From JBEBGV01 sp040081265 (GTDB lineage: Bacteria; Acidobacteriota; Vicinamibacteria; Vicinamibacterales; UBA2999), in NCBI GenBank assembly GCA_040081265.1, contig JBEBGV010000039.1, positions 1 through 47,431 of the forward strand: a stretch of 47,431 nucleotides of DNA. The letters are read 5' to 3'. Position numbers and translations under genes: made by a program. The notes beneath the pieces were generated by a model, which saw only the letters and a list, made by a program, of their open reading frames with translations, did no database searches and was not told the origin of the DNA. This document shows positions 6,994-16,457 of the stretch, in pieces. How positions within the stretch are numbered: the first letter of the stretch is position 1; the number at the start of each line of letters is the position of its first letter.

Positions 6994-8922
6994 CTAGGGT
7001 TTGTCTGTCGCCTTCTTCGGCGCCTTCGGCGCCTTCGCCGACGTGGCATGACCAGTGCCGGCGGCGCCGCCTGAATTGATCAGCACCATCGTGCCCTGAA
7101 TGGTCACCCCCGCCGGACCGATGTTGACGAACCCGCCGGGCCCCTTCAGCGTCAGGTCCATCCCGGCCTCGATGACGATCGACATCCCGGCGTTGATGTA
7201 GATCTCCATCCCCGCTTTCTCGGTGATGTTCTTGCCGGCGTCGAGCACGAGATCGGTGCCCACTTTCAGGCTGTGCTGCGTACCAGTATCGTGATTGGCG
7301 TCGCCGGCAACCTTCAGGTGGTGATCAGCGCCGACACTTTCGAGACGGCTGCCGCCAACGGTCAGGTGGCGGCTCGCCGTCACCGACTCCCGACGCTCGT
7401 TCTTGACGACGATGTCGAGGTCCTTTTCGCCGTGCAGATAAATCTGCTCGGCGCCCTTCTTGTCCTCGAACCGGAACTCGTTGAACCCGCCGCTCCCCTT
7501 CGACGAATCGGTCTTCATCGTCGACTTCGTCTGTTCGGTCGGGAGCGCATAGGGGACGCGCTGTTCGGCGTTGTAGACGCGGCCGGTGATGAGCGGCTGA
7601 TCGGGATCGCCTTCCAGGAAGTCGACCACCACTTCCTGGCCGATGCGCGGCAGTGACATCGCGCCCCAGCCTCTGCCAGCCCACGGATGCGACACGCGAA
7701 TCCAGCACGAGCTGTTCTGATCGCGCTTGCCGTAGCGGTCCCAGTGGAACTGCACTTTCACCCGCCCGTACTTGTCGGTATGGATCTCCTCGCCTGGCGG
7801 ACCCACCACGACCGCCGTCTGCGGTCCCTGCATGACGGGCTTCGGGGTCAGACGGCTGGCGCGGAACTGCTGCTTGCTCGGCATCGCCGTGAACGTGCAC
7901 GCATAGCCGCTGCCGCCGCGGTCGGGAATCGCCTCGTAGTCGCTGAACTCCAGGTCGTAGTTGGCGGAGAGCACCAGGTACTCGGCGTTCTGATCCCGGC
8001 GCGGATGGTCATGGACCTTCACCAGGTGTCCAACCGACAGCCCGCGAGCGTTTGTCGAGGCGTTCACCGCCTCGAACTGAGCGCCGTACTCTTCGATGCG
8101 CACGGCCGAGTAAATCTGCCCTTCGGGCTTCTTGACGTAGCTGCCAGGATAATCGAACACCTCGTAGTCGCTCGGCGAATAGGGACGCGGCAGCGGCTTG
8201 CTTGTTAACAGCTCGAGGCTGGGGCGTTCGAAGTCGTAGTCGTCGTGCACGTAGAGGCCGGGCTGCACCTGCCGCGCGATCTCCCACGACGTGATGTGCT
8301 GGACATCCGGCCGCACCACGCGCGCCGAGTCAATCGAGATCGCCAGGTCCTCGTACTTCGGAAACGGCTCGTGACCACCGTAGGAGTCGGTGATCACCAT
8401 CGTGTTCTTGCCGCCGGCGTTCTTGAAGTAGTAGTAGATGCCCTCCTGCTCGAACAACCGGCTGACGAAGTTCAAGTCGGTCTCGCGGTACTGCACGCAG
8501 TAGGTCCAAGTCCGGTAGGTGCCGCTCAACTGCCACTTCACGTCCGCGGCCGGATGGTCGGCAAGCACCAGCTTGACGATGTCTGGGACGGTCAGTTCCT
8601 GGAAAATCTTGCAGTCGGCCGTCCGCGAGAGGAACCAGAGCCACGGCCGGACGGTGGCGACGTAGGCCGTGTAGCGGCCGTAGAGGCCCTGCTGCGCGAA
8701 GCGCGTCACGTAGCCGGTGAACTCGCGGAAGGATTGATCCGGCAGTTCCAGCTTGACGGTGACCTTCTGGCCGAGAATCGTGTTGAGATCGAGGTTGTCC
8801 TTGAGGCTGAGCAGGCCGAGCTGATACTCGCTCAGGCGCCCCACCTCCTCACGCCCGTGCATGGTGTGGAAGAGCAGGTCCTTCGGGTCGAACGGCGTGA
8901 CAATCTCTATCGCTCTGGGCAT
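6994..8922 (-). CDS. vgrG: T6SS spike protein VgrG/TssI
   Basis: 642 aa. The N-terminal gp27-like hub contains DLNFVSRLFEQEGIYYYFK, the classic VgrG signature, followed by the gp5-like OB-fold region (EIHTDKYGRVKVQFHWDR, SCWIRVSHPWAGRGWGAMS, PRIGQEVVVDFLEGDPDQP). Next comes the triple-stranded beta-needle region with repeated G/V/A/D strands (MEIYINAGMSIVIEAG, MDLTLKGPGGFVNIG). It ends soon after with a short Ala/Lys-rich tail, so it is a structural VgrG without a fused toxin; the cargo is the PAAR protein encoded next. The start ATG lies 4 bases after the stop of the TPR-methyltransferase gene. VgrG forms the trimeric puncturing tip of the Hcp tube. Confidence 0.97.
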   Translation of the reverse strand: MPRAIEIVTPFDPKDLLFHTMHGREEVGRLSEYQLGLLSLKDNLDLNTILGQKVTVKLELPDQSFREFTGYVTRFAQQGLYGRYTAYVATVRPWLWFLSRTADCKIFQELTVPDIVKLVLADHPAADVKWQLSGTYRTWTYCVQYRETDLNFVSRLFEQEGIYYYFKNAGGKNTMVITDSYGGHEPFPKYEDLAISIDSARVVRPDVQHITSWEIARQVQPGLYVHDDYDFERPSLELLTSKPLPRPYSPSDYEVFDYPGSYVKKPEGQIYSAVRIEEYGAQFEAVNASTNARGLSVGHLVKVHDHPRRDQNAEYLVLSANYDLEFSDYEAIPDRGGSGYACTFTAMPSKQQFRASRLTPKPVMQGPQTAVVVGPPGEEIHTDKYGRVKVQFHWDRYGKRDQNSSCWIRVSHPWAGRGWGAMSLPRIGQEVVVDFLEGDPDQPLITGRVYNAEQRVPYALPTEQTKSTMKTDSSKGSGGFNEFRFEDKKGAEQIYLHGEKDLDIVVKNERRESVTASRHLTVGGSRLESVGADHHLKVAGDANHDTGTQHSLKVGTDLVLDAGKNITEKAGMEIYINAGMSIVIEAGMDLTLKGPGGFVNIGPAGVTIQGTMVLINSGGAAGTGHATSAKAPKAPKKATDKP

Positions 8923-8926
8923 GCGC

Positions 8927-10297
8927 TCAGGCCTTCCTGCGGGCGCTCACGATCAACCCCGGCACCGGCACCCCTCCTTCTTTCCGCAGCTCGGCTCTGG
9001 TGAAGGTCGGTTCCAGACCGACATCCCGCAATGTGCGCACCACATAGTCGGCCGTGTGACAGAAGCGGCCATGGGGCTGAATGGTATACGGAGCCGCTCG
9101 GTCGGGGTCAACTGATTCCTCCACCGTGAAGATGAAGCGACCGCCCGGACGCAGCGCCCCGGCCACGGCGCGGGCCACGTCCTCCAGCGACCCGAAATAG
9201 ACCAGGGTGTCGGCGCTGACCACCGCATCGAATGCCTCGAGGCAGCCGGTCGCATATGCGGTCAGCTCGCCCTGCACCAGTTCGTCGTACACCGCTTTGC
9301 TACGAGCATGCTCGAGCATGCCTTCGGACAGATCGACGCCGACGAGTCGACGCGCGTGCGGCGCCAGCTGCGGACCGCACAACCCGGTGCCGCATCCGAG
9401 ATCGAGCAGGTCGAGACTGCGTGGCGCCGGAGCCTCCGCCTCCACCAGGGCGTCCACGATCAGTGTCGGCGCCCGGTAATCCAGGCGGGCGAGCTTCGCT
9501 TCGAAGGTTCGCGAAAAACTGTCGAAGGTCTTCTGGATGTAGGCGTCCGAGGCGCGCGCCGGCACATCCTGGCCGCTGACCGAGGCCAGCGCATGCCAGG
9601 CCAATGGATCGGCCGGGTCGTCCTTCACCCACTGCTCACAGGTGGCGATCGCCTTCTCACGATCGCCAATCTGGCAATACGCTACGACCAGCAGCCGCCG
9701 CGCATCCGGCATCGACGGTTTGAGCGCCAGCGCGTGCGAGTAGGCGGTCACCGCCTCGCGCGGACGGCTCATATAGCTCAGGAGAATCGCCAGGTTGCTG
9801 AACGCATCGGCGTATCCGGGATTGAGCTCGATGGCCCGCCGATAGGCCGCCTCGGCGCGGTCGTTGTGGCCGAACACGCGCAACAGCACGCCAAGGTTGT
9901 TGTGCGCCTGCGCATGGGTCGGCGACAGCGCGATCGCCCGCTCGAACGCCGCCATCGCCCCTTCGAGATCGTCACTCGACTGCAGCACGATGCCGAGATT
10001 GCTGTGCCAGTCCGGCTGGTCGGGCACGAGCGTCAGGCTGCGCCGAATCAGCTCGAGCGCGTCTCCGTCATTGCCCTGCCGGTGGCGCAGCATGCCGAGG
10101 TAGTGCAGCGCGGTCGGGTACTCGGGCGCCACGTCGAGAATCTTGCGACAGATGGCTTCGGCATCGTCCGCATCGCCCTGCTGCAGGCGATCGAGCGCCA
10201 CCGCCATCGCTTCGTCGAGGGTCAGGGCCGTCCCGGAGACGCCGGCCGACTCGACGTCGGTCCGGCCAGACTCAGGCAAACTGGTAGTCGAAGTCAT
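8927..10297 (-). CDS. TPR-repeat protein fused to a class I SAM-dependent methyltransferase
   Basis: 456 aa. Residues ~30-240 are tetratricopeptide repeats (ALHYLGMLRHRQGNDGDALE, AHNNLGVLLRVFGHNDRAEA, AFSNLAILLSYMSRPREAV). From ~255 a Rossmann methyltransferase follows with motif I LDLLDLGCGTGLCG (298-306), the acidic residue closing motif II in LVGVDLSEGML and motif IV-like FDAVVSADTLVYFG. This layout matches the TPR-methyltransferase group COG4976. The gene overlaps the end of tssH by 26 bases and abuts vgrG, so it is an integral part of the operon. It is not a core T6SS component. It might methylate a T6SS subunit or effector, or act as an adaptor through its TPRs; the target is unknown. 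Confidence 0.9.
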   Translation of the reverse strand: MTSTTSLPESGRTDVESAGVSGTALTLDEAMAVALDRLQQGDADDAEAICRKILDVAPEYPTALHYLGMLRHRQGNDGDALELIRRSLTLVPDQPDWHSNLGIVLQSSDDLEGAMAAFERAIALSPTHAQAHNNLGVLLRVFGHNDRAEAAYRRAIELNPGYADAFSNLAILLSYMSRPREAVTAYSHALALKPSMPDARRLLVVAYCQIGDREKAIATCEQWVKDDPADPLAWHALASVSGQDVPARASDAYIQKTFDSFSRTFEAKLARLDYRAPTLIVDALVEAEAPAPRSLDLLDLGCGTGLCGPQLAPHARRLVGVDLSEGMLEHARSKAVYDELVQGELTAYATGCLEAFDAVVSADTLVYFGSLEDVARAVAGALRPGGRFIFTVEESVDPDRAAPYTIQPHGRFCHTADYVVRTLRDVGLEPTFTRAELRKEGGVPVPGLIVSARRKA

Positions 10298-13004
10298 CGT
10301 CGCGGACCGCCAGCCGTACGCCGCTGAGCGCGGTGCCGGCCATCGCCCGGGTGAGGAACTCCCGGCTGATCGCCGGAAGCACCGTGTTGGTCAGAATCGC
10401 GTCGATCATGCGGCCGCCGCTCTCCAGTTCGGTGCAGCGACTGACAATCAGCGTCACCGCGTCCTCATCGTAGGTGAACGGGATCTTGTGATGCTCGGTC
10501 ACCCGCCGGGCAATTCGTCCCAGCTGCAACCGGACGATGTTGGCCAGCATGGTGTCGCTGAGCGGATAGTAGGGAATCACCACCAGACGGCCAAGCAGGG
10601 CGGCCGGGAACGTCTTGAGCAGCGGCTCCCGCAACGCCTTGGCGATGCCTTCCGGCTCGGGCATCAGCTCGGGATCGGCGCACATGCTGGTGATGAGATC
10701 GGTGCCGACGTTGGAGGTGAGGAGGATAATCGTGTTCTTGAAGTCGATGTAGCGACCCTCGCCGTCCTCCATCCACCCCTTGTCGAACACCTGGAAGAAC
10801 AGCTCGTGCACATCGGGATGCGCCTTCTCGACTTCGTCCAGCAGCACCACGCTGTACGGCCGGCGCCGTACCGCCTCGGTCAGCACACCACCCTCTCCGT
10901 AGCCGACATAGCCGGGCGGCGATCCTTTGAGCGTCGAGACCGTGTGGGCCTCCTGAAACTCGCTCATGTTGATGGTGATCACGTTCTGTTCCCCGCCGTA
11001 GAGCGCCTCGGCCAGGGTCAGCGCCGTTTCGGTCTTGCCGACGCCCGAAGGCCCGCACAGCATGAACACCCCAATCGGCTTGTTGGGATTGTCGAGCCTG
11101 GCCCTGGAGGTTTGAATGCGCTTGGCAATCATCTCGAGCGCATGCCGCTGGCCCATGACGCGCTGATTCAGCGACTCGGCCAGCTTCAGGACCGTCTCGA
11201 TTTCATTGCGAACCATCCGGCCGACCGGAATCCCCGTCCAGTCCTGCACCACCGCGCCCACCGCCTGCTCGTCCACGCTCGGGAGAATCAGCGGCGACTC
11301 ACCCTGGAGCGCACTCAACTGCGCCTGAAGGTCGCGCAGCTCGCCAAGCAGTTGCTCGCGATCAACCGGTGGCGATTGTGGCGCCGGGGCGGCCTCGTTG
11401 GGCGGGGAGGGAACCTTCTCTGCGGCGGCCTCGAGCGCGCTACCCGTCCCCTCGATGTGTGCGTGACCCTGACGAAGCTCGGCGCGGATGGCCAGGATCC
11501 TGTCTACCAGATTCTTCTCTGCCGCCCAACGCTCCTCGAGCTCGGCGCGCCGTGACTGGGCGGCGGCCAGCTTCTCCTCGACCGCCTTGCGCCGCTCGGC
11601 CACCGCGATGCCAACCGCTTCTTCCCGGCCGATGATCTCGCGCTCGGTCTGAAGCGCCTCGATGCTGCGCCGGCAGTCCTCGAGTTGCGGCGGCACGGCA
11701 TGCTGGCTGATGGCCACGCGCGCACACGTGGTGTCGAGCAGGCTCACCGCCTTGTCGGGCAGCTGTCTGGCTGGAATGTAGCGATGCGACAACCGTACAG
11801 CCGCTTCGAGCGCCTCATCGAGCACCTGCACGCGGTGATGCTTTTCGAGGGTCGAGGCCACGCCACGAACCATGAGAATCGCCTTGTCCTCGCTCGGCTC
11901 GGACACCTGCACCACCTGGAAGCGCCGGGTGAGTGCGGGATCCTTTTCGATGTACTTCTTGTACTCCGCCCATGTGGTGGCGGCGATCGTCCGCAGGGTG
12001 CCTCTCGCCAGCGCCGGCTTCAGCAGATTCGCCGCGTCGCCGGTGCCCGCGGCACCGCCGGCGCCGATGAGTGTGTGCGCCTCGTCGACGAACAGGATGA
12101 TGGGTTTCGGCGACGCCTGAACTTCGTCGATCACCTGCTTCAGCCGGTTCTCGAACTCACCCTTCATGCTGGCCCCGGCCTGCAGCAACCCGATGTCGAG
12201 CACGTACAGAGCGACGTTCTGCAGCGGCGGCGGCACGTCGCCGTTGGCCAGTCGCACGGCGAAACCTTCGACCACTGCGGTCTTCCCCACGCCGGCTTCG
12301 CCGGTCAGGATCGGATTGTTCTGCCGCCGGCGCATCAGGATGTCGACGATCTGCCTGATCTCTTCGTCGCGGCCGCTCACCGGATCGATCTTGCCGCTGC
12401 GAGCCCGTTCGGTCAGATCGGTGGCGAAGCGCTTGAGCGCCTCCTGCTTGCCCATCTGCGCCGGGGCGATGGCGTCGCTGGCCTCGCCTGGCGCCGTAGA
12501 CGATCCCTCCTGGGCATCGAGCTGATTCTCCGGCGAGTCGCCGACGATGCGAGCGAACTCGTCGCTGAGCGCGTCGACGTTGATCTTGCCGAACAGCGGC
12601 GAAATGGCCACCAGCGCGTTCTTGAGCGACGGCGTCTTCAGGCATCCGACGAGCAGATGACCGGTGCGGACCCGCCCATTGCCGAACATCAGCGTCGCGT
12701 AGACCCAGCCGCGCTCGACGGCGCTCTCCACGTGCGTCGAGAGGTCGGAGATGGACGTCGCGCCGCGCGGCAGGCGATCCAGCGTGTCGGTCAGATCTTT
12801 CGCCAGCCGCGACGCATCGATGTCGAACTGCCGCACGATGCGGTGCAGGTCGGAATCGGGCGCCTGGAGAATCTGCTGGATCCAGTGCACGAGTTCGACG
12901 TAGGGATTACCGCGCAGCTTGCAGAAGACCGTCGCGCCTTCGATAGCTTTGTAGGCCACGCTGTTCAACTTGCCGAACAGCGCCGCCCTGCTGATGTCGC
13001 TCAT
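10272..13004 (-). CDS. tssH: T6SS sheath-recycling ATPase TssH/ClpV
   Basis: 910 aa, usual length for ClpV. The N-terminal Clp domain (1-~160, with GWVYATLMFGNGRVRTGHLL) is the part that binds the contracted sheath. AAA+ module 1 has Walker A GEAGVGKT (235-242) and Walker B ILFVDEAH (303-310). A middle coiled coil follows at ~435-515, then module 2 with GPSGVGKT (651-658) and LLDEVEKAHP. The DWTGIPVGRMVRNE stretch before module 2 is typical of ClpB/ClpV. The enzyme unfolds contracted TssB/TssC sheaths to recycle subunits. Its start overlaps the tssG stop by 4 bases. Confidence 0.97.
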   Translation of the reverse strand: MSDISRAALFGKLNSVAYKAIEGATVFCKLRGNPYVELVHWIQQILQAPDSDLHRIVRQFDIDASRLAKDLTDTLDRLPRGATSISDLSTHVESAVERGWVYATLMFGNGRVRTGHLLVGCLKTPSLKNALVAISPLFGKINVDALSDEFARIVGDSPENQLDAQEGSSTAPGEASDAIAPAQMGKQEALKRFATDLTERARSGKIDPVSGRDEEIRQIVDILMRRRQNNPILTGEAGVGKTAVVEGFAVRLANGDVPPPLQNVALYVLDIGLLQAGASMKGEFENRLKQVIDEVQASPKPIILFVDEAHTLIGAGGAAGTGDAANLLKPALARGTLRTIAATTWAEYKKYIEKDPALTRRFQVVQVSEPSEDKAILMVRGVASTLEKHHRVQVLDEALEAAVRLSHRYIPARQLPDKAVSLLDTTCARVAISQHAVPPQLEDCRRSIEALQTEREIIGREEAVGIAVAERRKAVEEKLAAAQSRRAELEERWAAEKNLVDRILAIRAELRQGHAHIEGTGSALEAAAEKVPSPPNEAAPAPQSPPVDREQLLGELRDLQAQLSALQGESPLILPSVDEQAVGAVVQDWTGIPVGRMVRNEIETVLKLAESLNQRVMGQRHALEMIAKRIQTSRARLDNPNKPIGVFMLCGPSGVGKTETALTLAEALYGGEQNVITINMSEFQEAHTVSTLKGSPPGYVGYGEGGVLTEAVRRRPYSVVLLDEVEKAHPDVHELFFQVFDKGWMEDGEGRYIDFKNTIILLTSNVGTDLITSMCADPELMPEPEGIAKALREPLLKTFPAALLGRLVVIPYYPLSDTMLANIVRLQLGRIARRVTEHHKIPFTYDEDAVTLIVSRCTELESGGRMIDAILTNTVLPAISREFLTRAMAGTALSGVRLAVRDDDFDYQFA

Positions 13005-14068
13005 GAGCGTTGCAACTCCGGTTGGATGGCCGTGTCATCGATTCGAGCGCCGGGGCGGTACTCCTGGGGATTCAGACAGAGGTCGGCGGCATCCCGTGCT
13101 TCCCGTCGGCGTCCCAGCCACGTCGTCCAGCCCAGACGCCCGGCGCCGAGCCGCAGCAGCGGCACCTCGCGGCGTGCCAGAACCAGACGCACGTCCCAGT
13201 CGAACTCGAGGTTGACGTGGAACCGGACCCAGTCGACCAGTTGCGTCAAGCGGAATCCGCCGGGCAGAAAGCTCTCGTACTGGTTCAGCGTCAGCGGCCC
13301 GAAGACGATGCGAAACTTGTGCTGCCGATCCCAGACGCGACTGCCGAGTACCGCGCCACTGCCGAGCACCGCACTGCCACTGAGCGCCGTGCGCTGGGAC
13401 GGCTCGAGCGTCATCCAATGCCCCACGAACTCCTGGATCGCCGTCTTCACGCCAAAGAAGCTGGTGAGGATGGCCCGGAGTCCTTCGGCGTCGCGCGTCT
13501 GTCGGACCAGCGCGCCGGCATGAAACGGCTTGGCCAACCGGTGCAGGCCGTCGCGCTGGGTGAGCGCCGAGCCGTACAGTCCGATGACTGCGCCGGTGTA
13601 GGCGAGGAAGCGATCGTCACGCGCGCGATCGTGGCTGACATGCGGCTGTGCCTGCGCCCAGGCACGATAGAACAGGGTGATGAAGCGGTGGTGCAGCAGG
13701 TCGAGAAAGCGCGCCAGCGTCGGGTCGCCGTGATTGCGCGACCGATCGCGCACGAACTCGGTGAGATGAATGGGCAGTGCTCCGTTGGGACCGAGCAGGC
13801 CGAAGAGCAGCACCCGCAGCCGTGGCGGCACCCCTTCCCCGGACGAGGTGAACGAGGCCAGCGACGCCGGCGCAAATGACACGTCCGCTTCCTGGCCGAA
13901 ACGCACGGATTCCTGCGAGGGCGTTCTGGCAGACCCCCACCGCGGCGCATCCGGATCGACGCACTCGAGCCGGCGCAGCGTCTGATAGAAGTCGAACCTG
14001 TACGGCGTCTCAGCGAGCGCGCGCAGGAACGCTAGATGATCGGTCTGGCTCCCCAGTGTGGCGGCCAT
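13001..14068 (-). CDS. tssG: T6SS baseplate protein TssG
   Basis: 355 aa. The start chosen is the ATG at 14068 (MAATLGSQTDHLAFLRAL) with GGTGAG eight bases upstream; the frame extends two codons further to a TTG. Family signatures are the N-terminal RFDFYQTLRRLE motif and the middle RVLLFGLLGPNGALPIHLTE, both characteristic of TssG. It forms the baseplate wedge with TssE, TssF and TssK. The start lies 37 bases inside the end of tssF and the stop overlaps the tssH start by 4 bases. Confidence 0.95.
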   Translation of the reverse strand: MAATLGSQTDHLAFLRALAETPYRFDFYQTLRRLECVDPDAPRWGSARTPSQESVRFGQEADVSFAPASLASFTSSGEGVPPRLRVLLFGLLGPNGALPIHLTEFVRDRSRNHGDPTLARFLDLLHHRFITLFYRAWAQAQPHVSHDRARDDRFLAYTGAVIGLYGSALTQRDGLHRLAKPFHAGALVRQTRDAEGLRAILTSFFGVKTAIQEFVGHWMTLEPSQRTALSGSAVLGSGAVLGSRVWDRQHKFRIVFGPLTLNQYESFLPGGFRLTQLVDWVRFHVNLEFDWDVRLVLARREVPLLRLGAGRLGWTTWLGRRREARDAADLCLNPQEYRPGARIDDTAIQPELQRS

Positions 14069-15939
14069 GTACAAATCTCACCGCGCCCTTCGGCGCGAAG
14101 GGTCGTTTCCGTGAACGAGTTAATCGAGGCGTAGCGGGCGACGAACTCTCTGAGCACCGAGCCCAGCACGTAGGCGCTGCCGCCTTCGAATGCCGAGGGA
14201 TCGACGTCCATGACAATGCGCAGCCCCCGACCGAACGCCAGCCGGTGCGAAGCGCCCCGATGCCATGCGTCCATCTCCGATCGGGGAAGGCGGCGGACCA
14301 CCGGCTCGACGGTCACACGGCGAATGCTTTCGACCTGCCTCCGCGCGCTGGCATCATCCTGCGGCGCATACAGGTCGAGCAGCTCCCGCAACGCGGCCGC
14401 GCCCTGCTCGGCCGTCGCGCCGGCCAGGGACAGGTAATTGAGCGACAGATGACTCACCGCGCGCCACGCCACCGCGCGCTCGGCCAGCGGTGAATAGGGA
14501 CGGCTCGGTCCAGCGATCACCTTCACGGCAGCGACCGGCGCTGCGGTGTCGAGGGTCAGATCCGAGGGCCCCTGACCGATCGGCATCAGCACGACGGCAT
14601 CGCGGTTGGTGCAGCGCGTCTCGATCGACAGTTGCCGCAGGTCGTGCTGGAACGGCGCATGCGCGGCGTCCACCAGCGACAGGAACACCTCGCCGCCCAC
14701 GTAAGACGTTCGGGAGCCTTTGCGGCGCTGGTCGGTCGAGAGCAGTCGCGGCTCACGACGGACGATGAAATAGGCCGACCGGTGGTGCACGTCGTCGGTA
14801 CTGAATGCGGAGTAGAGCGGCAGGAACGGGCGGTCGCTGTCCGCGCCGACACCGTAGCCGTCGACCCGGGTGACGTCGTAGACCTCGAAGTCGAGCGGCC
14901 GCGTCCGGTCGGGCACGACGTGATACTCGTGAACGCCCTCGTCGACGTGAATGCGGTCGGCGTGCTTGGTAAAGAGATTGACCGCCGGGGTGCAGAACAG
15001 GGCAACGTTGCGTGCATCGACGACGCCTTCGAGCGCCGCTTCCTCGCGGCCGAACAGCAGCACGAGGTCCAGCTCGCCAGTGTCGGCACGAGCCAGCGCC
15101 GGCTTCAGGCCGCAGACATCGACGAAGCGAAACCGCTGGGCGAACGCGAAGTACTCCTGGAGCAGTCGGTAGCCCTGAAACGATCGCAAGGTCACCGGCA
15201 GCACCGCATCGGTGTCGGCAAAGCCGACCGGTTGCAGCATGTCCGGCCCGAGTACCTGGTGCCAGGCTGGAAACGATCCGGTTGGAAGCACGACCGCGCC
15301 CAATGCATGCGCGGTCGCCAGTTCGTAGAGCTTCGCGCCGACTTCGGCGCGGCCGGCGAAGTACAGCCGCAGCCGCTCGGCCCGCACCTGGGCGAACGAC
15401 ACGCCGGCCGTGGTTCTGAGACGGATCCGGAGACCGCCTGTGATCCGGCGCGCCCAGGGCAGACCGGCCAGCGGCAGGTCGGGGGCATGCGTGAAGTAGC
15501 TGGCCGAGACCAGCTCGATTGGCCACAACTCCACATCCTGCGCCGTTCGGAACTCGCAGTTGATGCCGGTGGGTCCGCTCGGGGCACTCTCCATCCCGGT
15601 GCCGCGCGGAATCGTGGCGCCGGTGGCCAGGTTCGGTTCCTTCGGATCCGGCACGCACTGCGCGATCAGCATCGACGGCGTCGGCGTCATGTACTGCGGA
15701 TACACCGTCTCGAGCAGCGCCTGGGTGAAGCGCGGGAACTCCGCCGTCAGCTTCAGCTGCACGCGCGCGGCGAGGAACGCCGCCCCTTCGATCAGACGCT
15801 CGACATACGGGTCGCTGATCTCGGGACCATCGATGCCGAGACCGGCGGCGATGCCGGGAAACTCGCTGGCGAACTCCGCCCCCATTTCCTTGAGGTGCTG
15901 CAGTTCGACTTCGTAGTGTTCCAGCAGCCGTGGGTTCAT
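14032..15939 (-). CDS. tssF: T6SS baseplate protein TssF
   Basis: 635 aa from the ATG at 15939, which opens MNPRLLEHYEVELQHLKEMG, the standard TssF N-terminus; the open frame running further upstream is antisense-like filler over tssE and is not used. Further TssF signatures: YVERLIEGAAFLAARVQLKL, FPRFTQALLETVYPQYMTPT and the C-terminal FGRGLRIVMDVDPSAFEGGS region. TssF joins TssG in the wedge around the VgrG hub. Four-base overlap with the tssE stop indicates coupled translation. Confidence 0.96.
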   Translation of the reverse strand: MNPRLLEHYEVELQHLKEMGAEFASEFPGIAAGLGIDGPEISDPYVERLIEGAAFLAARVQLKLTAEFPRFTQALLETVYPQYMTPTPSMLIAQCVPDPKEPNLATGATIPRGTGMESAPSGPTGINCEFRTAQDVELWPIELVSASYFTHAPDLPLAGLPWARRITGGLRIRLRTTAGVSFAQVRAERLRLYFAGRAEVGAKLYELATAHALGAVVLPTGSFPAWHQVLGPDMLQPVGFADTDAVLPVTLRSFQGYRLLQEYFAFAQRFRFVDVCGLKPALARADTGELDLVLLFGREEAALEGVVDARNVALFCTPAVNLFTKHADRIHVDEGVHEYHVVPDRTRPLDFEVYDVTRVDGYGVGADSDRPFLPLYSAFSTDDVHHRSAYFIVRREPRLLSTDQRRKGSRTSYVGGEVFLSLVDAAHAPFQHDLRQLSIETRCTNRDAVVLMPIGQGPSDLTLDTAAPVAAVKVIAGPSRPYSPLAERAVAWRAVSHLSLNYLSLAGATAEQGAAALRELLDLYAPQDDASARRQVESIRRVTVEPVVRRLPRSEMDAWHRGASHRLAFGRGLRIVMDVDPSAFEGGSAYVLGSVLREFVARYASINSFTETTLRAEGRGEICTWPPHWGARPII

Positions 15940-16457
15940 CGCCGTCTCTCGCCGCCGCTCTCGGTGACCGCGACGTTGCCGGTCTCGAGGTCGACTTCGG
16001 TGCGCAACAGAATTTCGAGCGGCACCGGTTCCGCCCACAACTGGCCACGGATATCGACGCCTACGGCGTTGTGATGATCGATTCCGGCAAAGCCCTGCAC
16101 CGCCCGCACCTCGAGCGACGCCGGGAGGATCCTCGGCTCGAAGTCGAGAATAGCCTGTCGGATGGCCCGCTCGAGGTCCCCCACCTCCATCGTCGACGCC
16201 GTCTGCCCGGCCAACGCGGGAAGCCCGAAGTTGAGCACCGACCGCCGCGTCAGCGGTGCGTGATCGAGATCGGCGCTCGAGCTCAACGCGGTGACGTTGA
16301 ACAGCCACTGCAGGTCGCGCAGCACCGCTTGACGGAGCTCGCGCTGGTTCATCACTCGAACGTGACGGGTCGGACGCCCCTCGCCTGCCTGCTCATCGAT
16401 GAGACGGTCGAGCAGCGCCGGCTGCAACCGGTCGGCGGGATAGAGGTGCCTCGGCAT
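15936..16457 (-). CDS. tssE: T6SS baseplate protein TssE (gp25-like)
   Basis: 173 aa. It contains the gp25-like core: the Arg/Glu-rich helix NQRELRQAVLRDLQWLFNVT, the SVLNFGLPALAG turn and the DLERAIRQAILDFEPRILP segment, the last being the conserved stretch around which sheath assembly nucleates. It begins immediately after the tagJ stop codon (zero gap) and overlaps tssF by 4 bases. Confidence 0.95.
   Translation of the reverse strand: MPRHLYPADRLQPALLDRLIDEQAGEGRPTRHVRVMNQRELRQAVLRDLQWLFNVTALSSSADLDHAPLTRRSVLNFGLPALAGQTASTMEVGDLERAIRQAILDFEPRILPASLEVRAVQGFAGIDHHNAVGVDIRGQLWAEPVPLEILLRTEVDLETGNVAVTESGGERRR

Noticed and set aside
11685..13523. Long plus-strand open frame (612 codons) opposite tssH and tssG
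   Set aside because: It lies antisense to two clear T6SS genes, has no recognisable domain and an Arg/His/Gly-rich composition typical of GC-rich shadow frames.
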